DNA of 64,000 bases from Paenibacillus_AB sp036577625 (GCF_036577625.1 NZ_JARBDC010000026.1:9611-73610); one strand, 5' to 3'; positions 24,987 to 34,419 are shown, counted from the first letter of the stretch. Numbers and translations are program-made. The notes: generated from the sequence alone by a model not told the origin.

Positions 24987-27581
24987 TTACGAGCATTTGC
25001 TGTAGCCGCAATTGGTGCAGTTTTTGCAGCCTTCGCTGTTGACGAGCGAGGCGGTGCCGCACGACGGGCACAAGTCGGTCGAGACGGAGCCGGAATGGAC
25101 ATGAGGCTTCGCGTTCTCGGCTTCGGCCGTCGCCGTAATTTCCTTCGTCGCGGTGATGTACGGCTCGGACTCGTCGCCGCTGTGCATTTCGAGCGCCTTC
25201 GCGACGGCGTCGGCGATCGATTCGACGCGGTTCGCGCCGAAGCCGATGGCGCCGGAGCCGCCGATCCCTTTCAGATGCTTCACGAGCAGCTGCACTTTGT
25301 CGCCGTGGTCGCCGTAGCGCAGGAACAACGAGCAGACGCGCCCGAGCGCCTCGGACATGGCGAACACGTCGGAGCCGGCTTTGCCGACGTTCAGGAAAAT
25401 TTCGCTCGGCGAGCCGTCCATGTCGTTGATCGTAATGTACGCCATGCCGAACGGCGTGTTGAATTTATATGTCGCGCCGCGCAGCGTTTGCGGGCGTTTT
25501 TTGTACTGCTTGTCGAACACTTGCTTCGTTTGCGCATCGATTCCGCCGGTCAGCGTATCGGACAGCTTCGTCAGCGCGGTTGCGTCTTCGGCCGCCGGCT
25601 TCTCCGCCGCCGCCTGTACAGGCTCCGCTTTCGCCTCTTCCTTCTTGTCTTCCTTCTTCTCGGTCGAAAGCACCTGAACGTCGCGGCTGCCGTCGCGGTA
25701 AATCGTCACGCCTTTGCAGCCGAGGTCGAACGCGAGCTCGTACAGCTTCTTCGTCTCTTCGACGGTGAAATCGGACGGGCAGTTCGCCGTCTTGGAAATC
25801 GAGCTGTCGACCCATGTTTGGATCGCCGCCTGCACGCGGATATGGTCTTCCGCCGACAGGCTCATCGCCGTGACGAAGTAGTCCGGCAGCTCCTCGTTCG
25901 GATGCTTGTCCTTATACTCCTGCGCGATCGGCACGTACTGCTTGTCGTAGCCGAGACGGCTTTGGCGGAAATATTCGAAGGCGAAGTACGGCTCGATGCC
26001 GGTCGACGTGCCGACCATCGTGCCGGTGCTGCCCGTCGGCGCCTGCGTAATGACGGTGACGTTGCGCATGCCTTTTTTGCGGATCGCGGTGCCGACTTCC
26101 GGGAACGTCTTCGTCATATGTTTCATGAAGCCGCTCTGCAGAAACTTGTCGGCGTCGAACTGCGTGAACGAGCCTTTCTCCCCGGCGATTTCCGCCGAAG
26201 ACAAGTACGCTTCCTTTGCCATGAACCCGTACAGCTTATCCAGAAAGACGAGCGATTCCGGGCTGCCGTAGCGGATTTTCAGCTTGATCATCAGCTCGGC
26301 GAGACCCATCGTGCCGAGGCCGACGCGGCGCTCGCTCTTTTGGTTTTTCTCGTTTTCCTCGAAATGGTACGGCGTCTTGTCGATGACGTTGTCGAGGAAC
26401 CGGACGGAGTAGCGGACCGTCTTGCCGAGATCGTCCCAGGCGACGTCCTGCTTCGCTTCGTCGTAAAACTTCGACAGGTTGATCGCGGACAGGTTGCATA
26501 CGCCCCAGGCCGGCAGCCCCTGCTCCCCGCACGGATTCGTGCAGATGATCGGGTTGAAGTACCAGCTGTTGGACATCTGGTTGTAATATTCCATGAACAC
26601 GACGCCCGGTTCGGCGGAACGCCATGCGGATTCGATGATCGTATGCCATACTTCGCGCGCCTTGACGGTCCGGTAATGCTTCACCGCTTTGCCGAGCGAT
26701 TTCCATTTCTCGAGGTTGCCGTCCCAAATGTCGTTATACTCGCTGTCCGTCGTGTCCGGGAACACGAGCTCCCACTCCGCGTCTTCCTTGACCGCTTTCA
26801 TGAACGCGTTGCTGACGCAAACCGACAGGTTGGCGTTCGTAATTTGACCCATCGTCGATTTGACGGTAATGAAGTCGAGCAAATCCGGGTGCCAGTCGTT
26901 GATCATGAGCATGAGCGCGCCGCGGCGGCTTCCGCCCTGCTCGATCAGTCCGGTCGTATAGCTGAACAGGCCGCCCCACGAAACGGCGCCGCTCGAAGAG
27001 CCGTTGACGCCTTTGACGACGGAACGCCGCGGACGGAGCGAAGACAGGTTGATGCCGACGCCGCCGCCGCGCGACATGATTTCGGTCATTTCCGACAAAG
27101 TGGCCATTATGCCCCCGCGGCTGTCGTGCGGCGAAGGAATGACGTAGCAGTTGAACAGCGTCAGCTCGTCGCTCGCGCCGGCTCCGGCCGCGATCCGTCC
27201 GCCCGGAACGAGACGCCAGTCGTCCAAAATGTACCGGAACTTCTCCTTCCATTCCTTCTGCTTCTCCGGCGCTTCGACGGACGCCATCGCCGTGGCGAGC
27301 CGGTCCCACAGCTGCTCCGGCGTTTTCTCCTTCGTCAGCGTCAGTTTATCTATGGTCGATTCGAACAGCTCGCCGCTGCGAAGCCGTATCGTCACTTGTT
27401 TGCCTTTGCGTTCGACGACTTCCCCGACTTCCTTGCTCGGAAATTTCGGATCGTCCTTCGTCAGGACGAGCACGACGTCGCCGACGGCGGTATTTTCCGT
27501 ATCGGCATCCTTCATCGCATACCGATCGAGAAATATTTTTTCACTGAGTCCTTCGAGTCGTTTCACTTGAACCGTCTCCAA
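24987..27581 (-). CDS. nrdJ: Adenosylcobalamin-dependent (class II) ribonucleoside-diphosphate reductase
   Basis: 864 residues, matching NrdJ of vitamin B12-dependent reductases. The 10-stranded barrel carries the first active-site Cys (LFNCYVIPSPHDSRGG), the NPCGEQGLPAWGVCNLSAIN loop with Asn, Cys and Glu radical residues, and PTGSTGTMVGTSTGIEP near the C-terminal end of the barrel. The tail has the zinc-ribbon-like cysteines CPSCG...CKNCTNCGYSKC used for re-reduction. It converts ribonucleotides to deoxyribonucleotides independently of oxygen. The start is TTG with GGGAGGG upstream. Two NrdR boxes flank its -10 element, so it is probably repressed by NrdR when dATP is plentiful. No cobalamin riboswitch was seen. 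Confidence 0.96.
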   Translation of the reverse strand: METVQVKRLEGLSEKIFLDRYAMKDADTENTAVGDVVLVLTKDDPKFPSKEVGEVVERKGKQVTIRLRSGELFESTIDKLTLTKEKTPEQLWDRLATAMASVEAPEKQKEWKEKFRYILDDWRLVPGGRIAAGAGASDELTLFNCYVIPSPHDSRGGIMATLSEMTEIMSRGGGVGINLSSLRPRRSVVKGVNGSSSGAVSWGGLFSYTTGLIEQGGSRRGALMLMINDWHPDLLDFITVKSTMGQITNANLSVCVSNAFMKAVKEDAEWELVFPDTTDSEYNDIWDGNLEKWKSLGKAVKHYRTVKAREVWHTIIESAWRSAEPGVVFMEYYNQMSNSWYFNPIICTNPCGEQGLPAWGVCNLSAINLSKFYDEAKQDVAWDDLGKTVRYSVRFLDNVIDKTPYHFEENEKNQKSERRVGLGTMGLAELMIKLKIRYGSPESLVFLDKLYGFMAKEAYLSSAEIAGEKGSFTQFDADKFLQSGFMKHMTKTFPEVGTAIRKKGMRNVTVITQAPTGSTGTMVGTSTGIEPYFAFEYFRQSRLGYDKQYVPIAQEYKDKHPNEELPDYFVTAMSLSAEDHIRVQAAIQTWVDSSISKTANCPSDFTVEETKKLYELAFDLGCKGVTIYRDGSRDVQVLSTEKKEDKKEEAKAEPVQAAAEKPAAEDATALTKLSDTLTGGIDAQTKQVFDKQYKKRPQTLRGATYKFNTPFGMAYITINDMDGSPSEIFLNVGKAGSDVFAMSEALGRVCSLFLRYGDHGDKVQLLVKHLKGIGGSGAIGFGANRVESIADAVAKALEMHSGDESEPYITATKEITATAEAENAKPHVHSGSVSTDLCPSCGTASLVNSEGCKNCTNCGYSKCS

Positions 27582-27645
27582 TGATAGCCCTCCCGGATCT
27601 AATATTCAGGCGCAAACAGATCAGAGCGTCTAGAAACATAGTATG

Positions 27646-27670
27646 TAAAAACGCCCCCGATTTGCGGGCC
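27646..27670 (-). terminator. Possible attenuator hairpin in the nrdJ leader
   Basis: On the minus strand GCCC and GGGGGC arms around GCAAATCG are followed by five T residues. It lies between the nrdJ promoter and start codon, so if functional it would be an attenuator; the stem is short. Confidence 0.35.
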
Positions 27671-27674
27671 TCCT

Positions 27675-27722
27675 CCACAATATATGGGTGAGGTCTCCAT
27701 TATACAATACTATATGTTGTGC
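27675..27722 (-). promoter_or_regulatory. nrdJ promoter flanked by two NrdR boxes
   Basis: Two copies of the NrdR-box pattern (ACACWANATATWGTGT) occur: CCACAATATATGGGTG at 27675-27690 and ATACTATATGTTGTGC at 27707-27722. Their starts are 32 bases apart, close to three helical turns, the usual NrdR arrangement. The minus-strand -10 TATAAT (27699-27704) sits between them. The rest of the 436-base spacer to the divergent aminotransferase gene shows nothing else recognisable. Confidence 0.72.
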
Positions 27723-28017
27723 ATCTATCGCGTGACGAACGGAATAGGGCGGAATAGAAGGACTAGCTTCGCAAAATCTGCGTTTTTCTCCGCGAATCTC
27801 CTTATTTCAGATCGACCCGGGCCGGAAATTGTCGACAAATTCCGATTATTTATCCGACCTCGGCGAAGGCGGGCCGACGCGAAAACGAGCCTCCGGACGG
27901 ATGCGGAAACCGTTTTCATCGGCATCGGCATTTTGACATCGATACCGGCTATGTTACTATATTTCATAGCATGCCTAACATTTTCTGTACTATTCCGTAC
28001 ATCAGGGGGGAATCGCC

Positions 28018-28878
28018 TTGATATGGTTCGACGACCGTTTCGTCCCCGAATCGGAATCGAAAGTATCCTACTTGGACCGGGGGTACTGCTTCGGAGACGG
28101 AGTTTATGAAGTGTTCCGCGTCTATGCGGGACAAGTGTACGAAGGCGCCGCGCATTACGAACGGCTCGTTCGAAGCGCGCGGGAAATCAAGCTGCGGCTT
28201 CCCTATCCGCTTGAGGAAATCGAGCGGATCGTGCTGGAGCTGATCGAGCGGGAACGGCTGCGGGACGGCAGCGTCTATTTGCAAATTACGCGCGGCGTCG
28301 CCCCCCGGGCGCACAGCTTCCCGCCGGCGGATACGCAGCCGGTGCTGCTCGTCTACGCCAGCCCGGCGAAACGGCGCGTCGAGTCGATGCGCGGCGGCAT
28401 CGCCGCGATTACCCGTCCCGACGAGCGCTGGCTTCGCTGCGACATCAAGTCGCTGAACCTGCTCGGCAGCGTGCTGGCGAAGCAGGAAGCGGAGGAAGCC
28501 GGCGCGGACGACGTCATTTTGCACCGGGACGGCATCGTCACCGAATGCAGCGCCTCGAACGTCATGATCGTCAAGGACGGAGTGCTGCTGACCCATCCGG
28601 CGAACCGCCTCATTTTGCACGGCGTGACGCGGGCGGTCGTGCTGCGGCTGGCGAGGGAGCTCGGCATTCCGGCCGAGGAACGGCCGTTTTCACTGGAGAC
28701 GCTGCGGCGGGCGGACGAAGCGTTTTTGACCAGCACGATTATGGAAGTGATGCCGATCGTCGCAATCGACGGAGCGCGGGTCGGCGACGGCGCGCCGGGG
28801 CCGGTTACGCGCCGGCTGCAGCAGGCGTATGAGGCGACGATTCCCGCGTCGGCTTTATCGGGAGGCGGCGGGCAGTGA
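28018..28878 (+). CDS. dat: Class IV aminotransferase, D-amino-acid/branched-chain type
   Basis: 286 residues of the fold-type IV family. The N-terminus has LDRGYCFGDGVYEVFRVYAG, followed by HYERLVRSA, then the PLP lysine in CDIKSLNLLGSVLAKQ and ECSASNVMIVKDGVLLTHP. The YLDRG...GDGVYE pattern and the KSLNLL lysine motif favour D-alanine aminotransferase over IlvE or 4-amino-4-deoxychorismate lyase. It would make D-glutamate or D-alanine for the wall. The TTG start follows GGGGGG. It overlaps the next gene by four bases (GTGA). Confidence 0.85.
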   Translation: MIWFDDRFVPESESKVSYLDRGYCFGDGVYEVFRVYAGQVYEGAAHYERLVRSAREIKLRLPYPLEEIERIVLELIERERLRDGSVYLQITRGVAPRAHSFPPADTQPVLLVYASPAKRRVESMRGGIAAITRPDERWLRCDIKSLNLLGSVLAKQEAEEAGADDVILHRDGIVTECSASNVMIVKDGVLLTHPANRLILHGVTRAVVLRLARELGIPAEERPFSLETLRRADEAFLTSTIMEVMPIVAIDGARVGDGAPGPVTRRLQQAYEATIPASALSGGGGQ

Positions 28879-29237
28879 CGAAGGCGGAGCTTGTCCGGTA
28901 CTGTTTGTCCAAAAAGGGCGTACGGGAGGACTACCCGTTCGGCCCCGAGCCGCTCGTCCTGAAAGTCGGCTCGAAAATGTTCGCGCTGGTCGCGGACGAT
29001 CCCGGGCGGCTCGTCGTTTCGCTCAAATGCGAGCCGGAACTCGCCTATTTGCTTCGCCAGCAATACGAGGCGGTGAAGCCGGGCTATCATCTGAACAAGC
29101 GGCACTGGAATTCGGTCGAGGTGGACGGAACGATTCCGGAGGACGAACTGTTCGGGATGATCGACGTTTCGTACGCGCTCGTCGCCCGCAAGCTGACGAG
29201 GGCGGAGAAGGAACGGCTCGGTCTGACGGCCGTTTGA
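28875..29237 (+). CDS. MmcQ/YjbR-family protein
   Basis: 120 residues matching the small MmcQ/YjbR fold: DYPFGPEPLVLKVGSKMFAL near the N-terminus, SLKCEPELAYLLRQQY, PGYHLNKRHWNSVEVDG, and a C-terminal helix. These proteins have a CyaY-like DNA-binding-type fold and unknown function. The GTG start overlaps the stop of the upstream aminotransferase (GTGA), with GGAGGCGGG before it, so the two are translationally coupled. Confidence 0.88.
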   Translation: MTKAELVRYCLSKKGVREDYPFGPEPLVLKVGSKMFALVADDPGRLVVSLKCEPELAYLLRQQYEAVKPGYHLNKRHWNSVEVDGTIPEDELFGMIDVSYALVARKLTRAEKERLGLTAV

Positions 29238-29247
29238 CGAAATGTGG

Positions 29248-29320
29248 AGGCTCGGGAAGCTCCTAACGCCGGTCCTGCTTGCGCGGACGATCGGGCGCTT
29301 CGGGCTCCGAGCCTCTTTTT
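29248..29320 (+). terminator. Intrinsic terminator after the dat operon
   Basis: AGGCTCGG (29248-29255) pairs with CCGAGCCT (29307-29314) around a large loop, followed by a run of T residues ending at 29320. Confidence 0.55.
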
Positions 29321-29383
29321 CCCTTGTACGCAGCTTCCTCCTGCTCCCTCTCCCATCCCGCTATCCCGTTTCCCGGCTCCCCG

Positions 29384-30283
29384 TTAATGCAGCCCGAACA
29401 GCTTCATCGCGTTTTCCCTGGCGATTTTGCGAAAGACGGTTTCGCTGATTTTGTTCGCATCGCGCCACTCGATCAGCAGATCGACGAGCGGAACCGGCAT
29501 GTCGACCGTGCATATGTCGGTGCCGAAAAACAGACGGTCTTGAAATTCCTCCAAAAATGCCGGGCCGTATACGGGGTCGCGCGCCAGCGCGTTATGCGCC
29601 GTATAATCGGAAAGATCGCCGTACAGGTTCGGATAGCGGCGGAACAAGATCGGCACGACGCCCTCCTCCTTGATCGGTCCGCTCGGCAGCCGCCCCACCT
29701 GCCCGCCTTTCAAATCGAAGACGATCGCCCGCTCCCCCGGCGTTTCGAGACGCCCGATTTCGGCCCAAAACACGGGCCCGTGCCCGAAAACGATCAAGTT
29801 CGGAAACCGCTGCAGCGTATGCTCCAGCTGCGGCAGGCCGGGGTCGTCGTACAGCCCGAAATCGCCGCCGATCTGGTCGGAGCCGTCGAACACGACGGGA
29901 AGGCCGACGCGCTCCGCGTGCCGAAACAGGTTTTGCACCATCGGATGCATAAGCGGGACGTTCAGCATGACCTCGCCGAGCCCTTTGCAGCCCCGATCCT
30001 TATAATAGGAAAGCAGCCGGTCGAGCGGCGCTTCCGGCGAATTGGACAAGGCGCGCGGATCGATGTTGCAGTACGGGATGAACCGGTCCGGATACCGCTC
30101 GGCCATATCCAATATGTCCTCGTTCGCCTGCGGCAAATACACTTCCGGACTGACGATCGGAAGCAAAACGCCTTTCTCGATCCCGAGCTCGTCGTAGCGC
30201 GCGATCAGTTGCTCCGCGGTGCAAAACTGCACGACGAACGGCACCGGCTTTCGGTACGCATGGGCATGAATGTCGATGAACAT
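29384..30283 (-). CDS. Amidohydrolase-family (COG2159-like) TIM-barrel hydrolase
   Basis: 299 residues. The N-terminal DIHAHAY carries the metal-binding histidines, VVFDGSD lies in the middle, FGHGPVFWA supplies the next histidine, and FFGTDICTVDMPVP the terminal aspartate. The ATG at 30283 follows GGGGAGG. It has no signal peptide. It is a paralogue of the protein encoded at 6032-6898 and, like it, lies just downstream of an orphan binding lipoprotein. The nearby GH95 fucosidase raises the possibility that it acts on a sugar lactone or another product of fucoside breakdown, but that is only a guess. Confidence 0.85.
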   Translation of the reverse strand: MFIDIHAHAYRKPVPFVVQFCTAEQLIARYDELGIEKGVLLPIVSPEVYLPQANEDILDMAERYPDRFIPYCNIDPRALSNSPEAPLDRLLSYYKDRGCKGLGEVMLNVPLMHPMVQNLFRHAERVGLPVVFDGSDQIGGDFGLYDDPGLPQLEHTLQRFPNLIVFGHGPVFWAEIGRLETPGERAIVFDLKGGQVGRLPSGPIKEEGVVPILFRRYPNLYGDLSDYTAHNALARDPVYGPAFLEEFQDRLFFGTDICTVDMPVPLVDLLIEWRDANKISETVFRKIARENAMKLFGLH

Positions 30284-30358
30284 CGCAGCGGCCTCCCCAG
30301 GTAATAGATTATGCATAATATACGATATATACGAAAACGCGGTCAACAGCCTTATCGC

Positions 30359-30392
30359 AAAAAAAAGCCCCCGCTGCGCATGCAAGGAGGCT
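30359..30392 (-). terminator. Intrinsic terminator after the binding-lipoprotein gene
   Basis: On the minus strand AGCCTCC pairs with GGGGGCT across a 13-base loop, followed by eight T residues. It lies 20 bases past the stop codon at 30412 and so partly separates that gene from the downstream amidohydrolase. Confidence 0.72.
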
Positions 30393-30411
30393 GTCCCGCG
30401 AATCGATCCCG

Positions 30412-31737
30412 TTATTTGGGCGATTCGGCGATTTTTTTATTGATCAATTCGTCCGCTTCGCGCAAAATCGTGTTGACGTCGGTTTGCGTGACGATCATTT
30501 TTTTGAACTGCGACCGGATGATCGAATACGCGTCCGCGTCGTACTTCGTGATCGAGGCCGGCGGCTTCGCCGGCTGGTTTTTCACGAAGCCGAGCCGGTT
30601 GCGGTTGTTCAGGATTTCGACGTTTTTGCCGAACTCCTCGTTGATCTTGCTGTCCTTCAGCACCGACGTGTTGCCGTTCATCGCGATCAGCTTCTGGGCC
30701 TCGTCGCTCAGCATCGCGGACAAAGCCGCGAAGGCGGCGTCCTTCCGCTTGCTCGTCGACGCGACCATGCGGACGCCCCCGTCGACCTGGGTCGTCGTGT
30801 TCGGCGCTTCGGCGAACGAAGGAAGCGTTACCATATCGAAGCTGAGCCCGCCGTTCACGGCGTCGGGCAGCCGGGAAAACATCGAGCTCGTCACGTACAT
30901 GGCGAGCGTTTTGTCCTTCAGAAACTGGTCCATCCCTTTGCCGTACGTTTTATCGTCGACCTCGTTGCCGGGAATTTGCAAAAACCGGGCGTAGTTGGCG
31001 AATATTTTTTTCCACGGTTCGCCGTTCACGAGCGATTTGTTCGTCTTGTCGTCGACGACCGACAGCGACAGCTGGTTGGCCGAAAACTGGAACGAATCCT
31101 GGAAATCGAAGCCCCGGTATTTGACGCCGCCGTCGGTTTTGGTCACTTTTTTCGCGAGCTCGTACGCCTCGTCCCAACTCATGCCGTCCTTCGGATACGG
31201 GACGCCGAACTTGTCGAAGATGTCCTTGTTGTAATACAGCATGACGACGTTGCCGGAGATCGGCAGGCCGAGCAATTGATTGGTTCCGGAAGCTTTTTGC
31301 ACCGTTTCGAGGACGACCGGGTTGATCCGCCCGAGATCCATGCCGAACTTTTTCACGTACGGGGTCAGTTCTTCGATGATGGCCAAATCTTTGTATTTGA
31401 CGATCGAGCCGATCGTGTCGGTAATGATGTCCGGCACTTCGCCGGCGGCGATCAGATCGGGAATTTTTTTGTCGACGCCGACCATCGTCATCGTAATGTT
31501 CGGATATTTCAGCTTGACGGGCTGAACGACAAGCTTCTGGAACAAATCGTCGGACATGTTCACCCAAATTTTCAGCTCGATCGGCTCGGTGCCGATATCG
31601 GCGGCTTTCGCGTTCTCCTTGCCGGTTTCGCCGCCGTCCCCGGGCTGCGCCGTATTCCCTTGCGAGCATCCCTGCATGGCGATTGCGGCCGCGATCGCCG
31701 TCGCCGCGAAGCCGAACCGTTTCATTTTGCGGGCCAT
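30412..31737 (-). CDS. Extracellular solute-binding lipoprotein without neighbouring permeases
   Basis: About 441 residues with signal peptide MARKMKRFGFAATAIAAAIA and lipobox MQGC. The body shows the same block as its paralogues: MLYYNKDIFDKFGVPYPKDG and MSWDEAYELAKKVTKTDGG. Two starts are possible: ATG 31737 with AAGGGGG at good distance (chosen) and ATG 31767 with GAGAGGGA. It follows the GH95 gene by about 155 bases in the same direction and precedes the amidohydrolase gene. It may capture a fucosylated oligosaccharide; the membrane subunits are not encoded here. Confidence 0.9.
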   Translation of the reverse strand: MARKMKRFGFAATAIAAAIAMQGCSQGNTAQPGDGGETGKENAKAADIGTEPIELKIWVNMSDDLFQKLVVQPVKLKYPNITMTMVGVDKKIPDLIAAGEVPDIITDTIGSIVKYKDLAIIEELTPYVKKFGMDLGRINPVVLETVQKASGTNQLLGLPISGNVVMLYYNKDIFDKFGVPYPKDGMSWDEAYELAKKVTKTDGGVKYRGFDFQDSFQFSANQLSLSVVDDKTNKSLVNGEPWKKIFANYARFLQIPGNEVDDKTYGKGMDQFLKDKTLAMYVTSSMFSRLPDAVNGGLSFDMVTLPSFAEAPNTTTQVDGGVRMVASTSKRKDAAFAALSAMLSDEAQKLIAMNGNTSVLKDSKINEEFGKNVEILNNRNRLGFVKNQPAKPPASITKYDADAYSIIRSQFKKMIVTQTDVNTILREADELINKKIAESPK

Positions 31738-31892
31738 CCCAAACGTCCCCCTTCGGATCATTGTCATCGGTCCCTCTCCCGTGTTTCCCGTATTCCGTGT
31801 GCGCTTCCGTCGGATAAAGCGCTTTCGCTTTCGCCTTCGTTCATCCCCGGGCAGGCTCGCGGCGGCGCCGCAAGCTTTCCGGGGATACGGTT

Positions 31893-34346
31893 CTACGGCT
31901 CGTTTCGATACGGCGCAAACCGGACCGTCCACGTCGTCTTCCGGCCGGCCGTCAGCTCCGCCGTCCGGCAATGCCGTCCTCGGCTCGAATCGGCGATTCG
32001 CGCGCCGCCGTCATGCTCGATCGTCTCGATCGCCCGGTGAAAATGAACGTCGACCGTCTGCGACCGGTCCGCCTCCATCGTCAGCTCCGCGATGCCTTCG
32101 CGCATATCCCAGCGCAGCGAAACGGCAACGCCGCCGCGGCACCGGAAATTGCGGAACGCGCCCCGCTCCCATTTACCCGGCAGCGCCGGCAGCAGCTTGA
32201 TCCGGCCCGGCGCGGAAAACAGCAGCATCTCCTGCATCGCCGCCGTCCAGCCGAAGTTGGCGTCGATCTGGAACGGCGCCCTGCGGGCGTTCAGCGTGAC
32301 GCCCTGCCGGCGCCAGTCGTTATGGTACGTGAACAAATTGTCGCCGAGACACGACCGGGCGAGCAGCTCCAAACATTCGAGCGCCCGGTCGCCGTCGCCG
32401 AGACGGGCGTACAAGTTCGCCATATGGGCGAGCGACCAGCCGGTTTGCTGGCCGAGGCCGACGACGAGACGCTTTTCGACCGCGATCCGGCACGCCTCGA
32501 ACAGCTCGGGATTCGTTTCCCCGGTAATTTCGAAGCCGGGAAAGAGCGGGTACAGATGCGACAAATGGCGATGATGGTAATTGTCCTCGAAATCCGGATG
32601 CAGCCATTCCTTCATCGCTCCGTCCGCATTCGTCTCGTAATCCGGCAGCTTCTCCAGCAGGCGGCGCCAGCGGGCGACCGAATCGGGCTCGAGCCCGCGC
32701 TCCTCGCAAACGCGGCACAGGTTGCCGAGCAGCTCCTTCGCCACCGCCGCATCCATCGTCGCGTTGACGCAGACGGACAGCGTTCCGGCGCCTTCGAAGC
32801 GTCCGTTCGCATAGTTTTCCGGCGAGTTCGACGGCGAGAACAGCCACCTGCCGTCCGGACCTTCGATCAAAAAATCTTCGTAAAACGCGGCGACCTCCTT
32901 CATGAACGGAATGGCCCGCGTTTCCAAAAACCGCTCGTCCCCGGTATACAGCCAGTAGTCGTAATAATGCTGCGCGAGCCAGCCGGCGCCGGCCGTCCAA
33001 TAGACGACATGGGGCTGCACATTTTTTTTGCGGCCCGATTCCGGCGAGGCGAACAGCGGACTGAGTATCCCCCGGCAGCCGTAAAACGACCGCGCATTGA
33101 GCCGCATGTCCGGGAGCAGCGAATCGACGAAGTCGTACAGCGGCCGCGCCGCCTCCGGCATATTCCCGGTTAGCGCCTGCCAGTAGTTCATCTGGATGTT
33201 TTCGTTCATGAAAAAGGCGCCGCTCCAGGCCGGCTGGTAGTCCCCGTTCCAGATGCCCTGCAAATTCGCGGGCAAGCCGCCCGGACGCGAGCTGGCGACC
33301 AGCAAATAGCGCCCGTAATCGTACATGCGCTCCGGCAGCGCCGTGCCGATCTCGCCTTCGTACGCGTCCAGCAGAAGCCGTTCGTTCGTTTCGCCGCGCC
33401 CTTCGCCGTCCCCGAGATCGAGCCCCGCCCGCATAAACAAGTCGCGATGCTCCGCGGCGTGACGCCCGAGAAGCGTCTCGTAGTCGGCCGCGATGCCGGC
33501 CAATTCGCGCTTCAGCCGCTCGCGCTCGTCCGCCTCTCCCGAGACGGCGCTTACTTTCAGCAGCACGACGATTGGCCCGGCGCCGCGGACGTCGATCCGG
33601 CCGTTTTCCGCGGCAGCGACGGCTTGCCCCGGGCCCGCGTATCCGCTCGAGGCGACGATTCGCGCGACGGCGCAAAACGAGCCTGCTGCATCGGCGTGCT
33701 TTCCCCAGGCCGTCAAATAGTCGCCCGCTGCGTCGCTTCCGAACGCGAAGCCGTGCGACTCGGCCTCGGCCGGATCGTGAACGGTTAGCTGCAGGGCGGT
33801 TCGCGGGGAAAGCGTTTCGCCGGCCGCGATGCGCAGCACGACCATATCGTCCGGCCGCGATACGAAGGCGCGCCGTTCCATCCGCACGCCGTTCTCCGTC
33901 CAGCGGACGGACAGCTCGCCCGTTTCCATATCGAGCGACCGCCTGTACGCCCGGAACGCCCCGGCCGTTTCCGTAAACAGCTTCAAGTCGAAGCCCGGCT
34001 GGTATTTCGACGTAGCGGCTTTGTAGTTCGCCTCCCGCATTTTGTCCGGAAAAAAACGGTTCGCTTCCGCGTATTTGCCGGAGCCGAGCAGTTCGCGAAG
34101 CTGCGGCAGGTGGACGGACAAGTCCGGCGGCTCCTTCGTCGTCCCCCCGTACCACAGCGCCTCGTGGTTGATCAGGATCGTATCCTCCGCGATGCTGCCG
34201 TACATCATCGCCCCGAGGGCGCCGTTTCCGCTCGGCAGCGCATCCTGCCAGCGGACCGCCGGCTTCGCCATGACGAGAAGATGGTCGCGTCCCCGCCGCC
34301 GTTCCTGTTCGCGTTTCGTCGGATCTTCGTGATCGGTGCTTATCAT
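31893..34346 (-). CDS. Glycoside hydrolase family 95 (alpha-L-fucosidase-type)
   Basis: 817 residues spanning the full GH95 arrangement: N-terminal beta domain (WQDALPSGNGALGAMMYG, ALWYGG), a linker, the (alpha/alpha)6 barrel and a C-terminal beta domain. Catalytic features seen are WNGDYQPAWSG with NENIQMNYW (the asparagines that assist the base), SPSNSPENY carrying the acid glutamate, and FQIDANFGWTAAMQEMLL with the conserved aspartate. There is no signal peptide, so it hydrolyses imported fucosides or L-galactosides in the cytoplasm, by inversion as known for the family. The ATG follows GAGGCG. The divergent LacI gene and the operator at 34420-34436 probably control it. Confidence 0.93.
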   Translation of the reverse strand: MISTDHEDPTKREQERRRGRDHLLVMAKPAVRWQDALPSGNGALGAMMYGSIAEDTILINHEALWYGGTTKEPPDLSVHLPQLRELLGSGKYAEANRFFPDKMREANYKAATSKYQPGFDLKLFTETAGAFRAYRRSLDMETGELSVRWTENGVRMERRAFVSRPDDMVVLRIAAGETLSPRTALQLTVHDPAEAESHGFAFGSDAAGDYLTAWGKHADAAGSFCAVARIVASSGYAGPGQAVAAAENGRIDVRGAGPIVVLLKVSAVSGEADERERLKRELAGIAADYETLLGRHAAEHRDLFMRAGLDLGDGEGRGETNERLLLDAYEGEIGTALPERMYDYGRYLLVASSRPGGLPANLQGIWNGDYQPAWSGAFFMNENIQMNYWQALTGNMPEAARPLYDFVDSLLPDMRLNARSFYGCRGILSPLFASPESGRKKNVQPHVVYWTAGAGWLAQHYYDYWLYTGDERFLETRAIPFMKEVAAFYEDFLIEGPDGRWLFSPSNSPENYANGRFEGAGTLSVCVNATMDAAVAKELLGNLCRVCEERGLEPDSVARWRRLLEKLPDYETNADGAMKEWLHPDFEDNYHHRHLSHLYPLFPGFEITGETNPELFEACRIAVEKRLVVGLGQQTGWSLAHMANLYARLGDGDRALECLELLARSCLGDNLFTYHNDWRRQGVTLNARRAPFQIDANFGWTAAMQEMLLFSAPGRIKLLPALPGKWERGAFRNFRCRGGVAVSLRWDMREGIAELTMEADRSQTVDVHFHRAIETIEHDGGARIADSSRGRHCRTAELTAGRKTTWTVRFAPYRNEP

Positions 34347-34419
34347 CGGTTCGCCTCACCCAGTCTGCTTGTTGGTTTCGTGTGCGCACCGTTGCGGTGC
34401 GTCGTCGTTGTTGCTGTGT

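Noticed and set aside
25095..27584. An 829-codon open frame on the plus strand
   Set aside because: It is antisense to nrdJ, Arg-rich, without a ribosome site or family match; a shadow of a GC-rich gene.
27582..28017. Cobalamin riboswitch upstream of the B12-dependent reductase
   Set aside because: No B12-box sequence or aptamer-like structure was found; NrdR boxes explain the regulation better.
31893..34389. Very long alternative frames opposite and within the GH95 gene
   Set aside because: They yield Arg-rich peptides without domain similarity; GH95 catalytic motifs fix the true frame.
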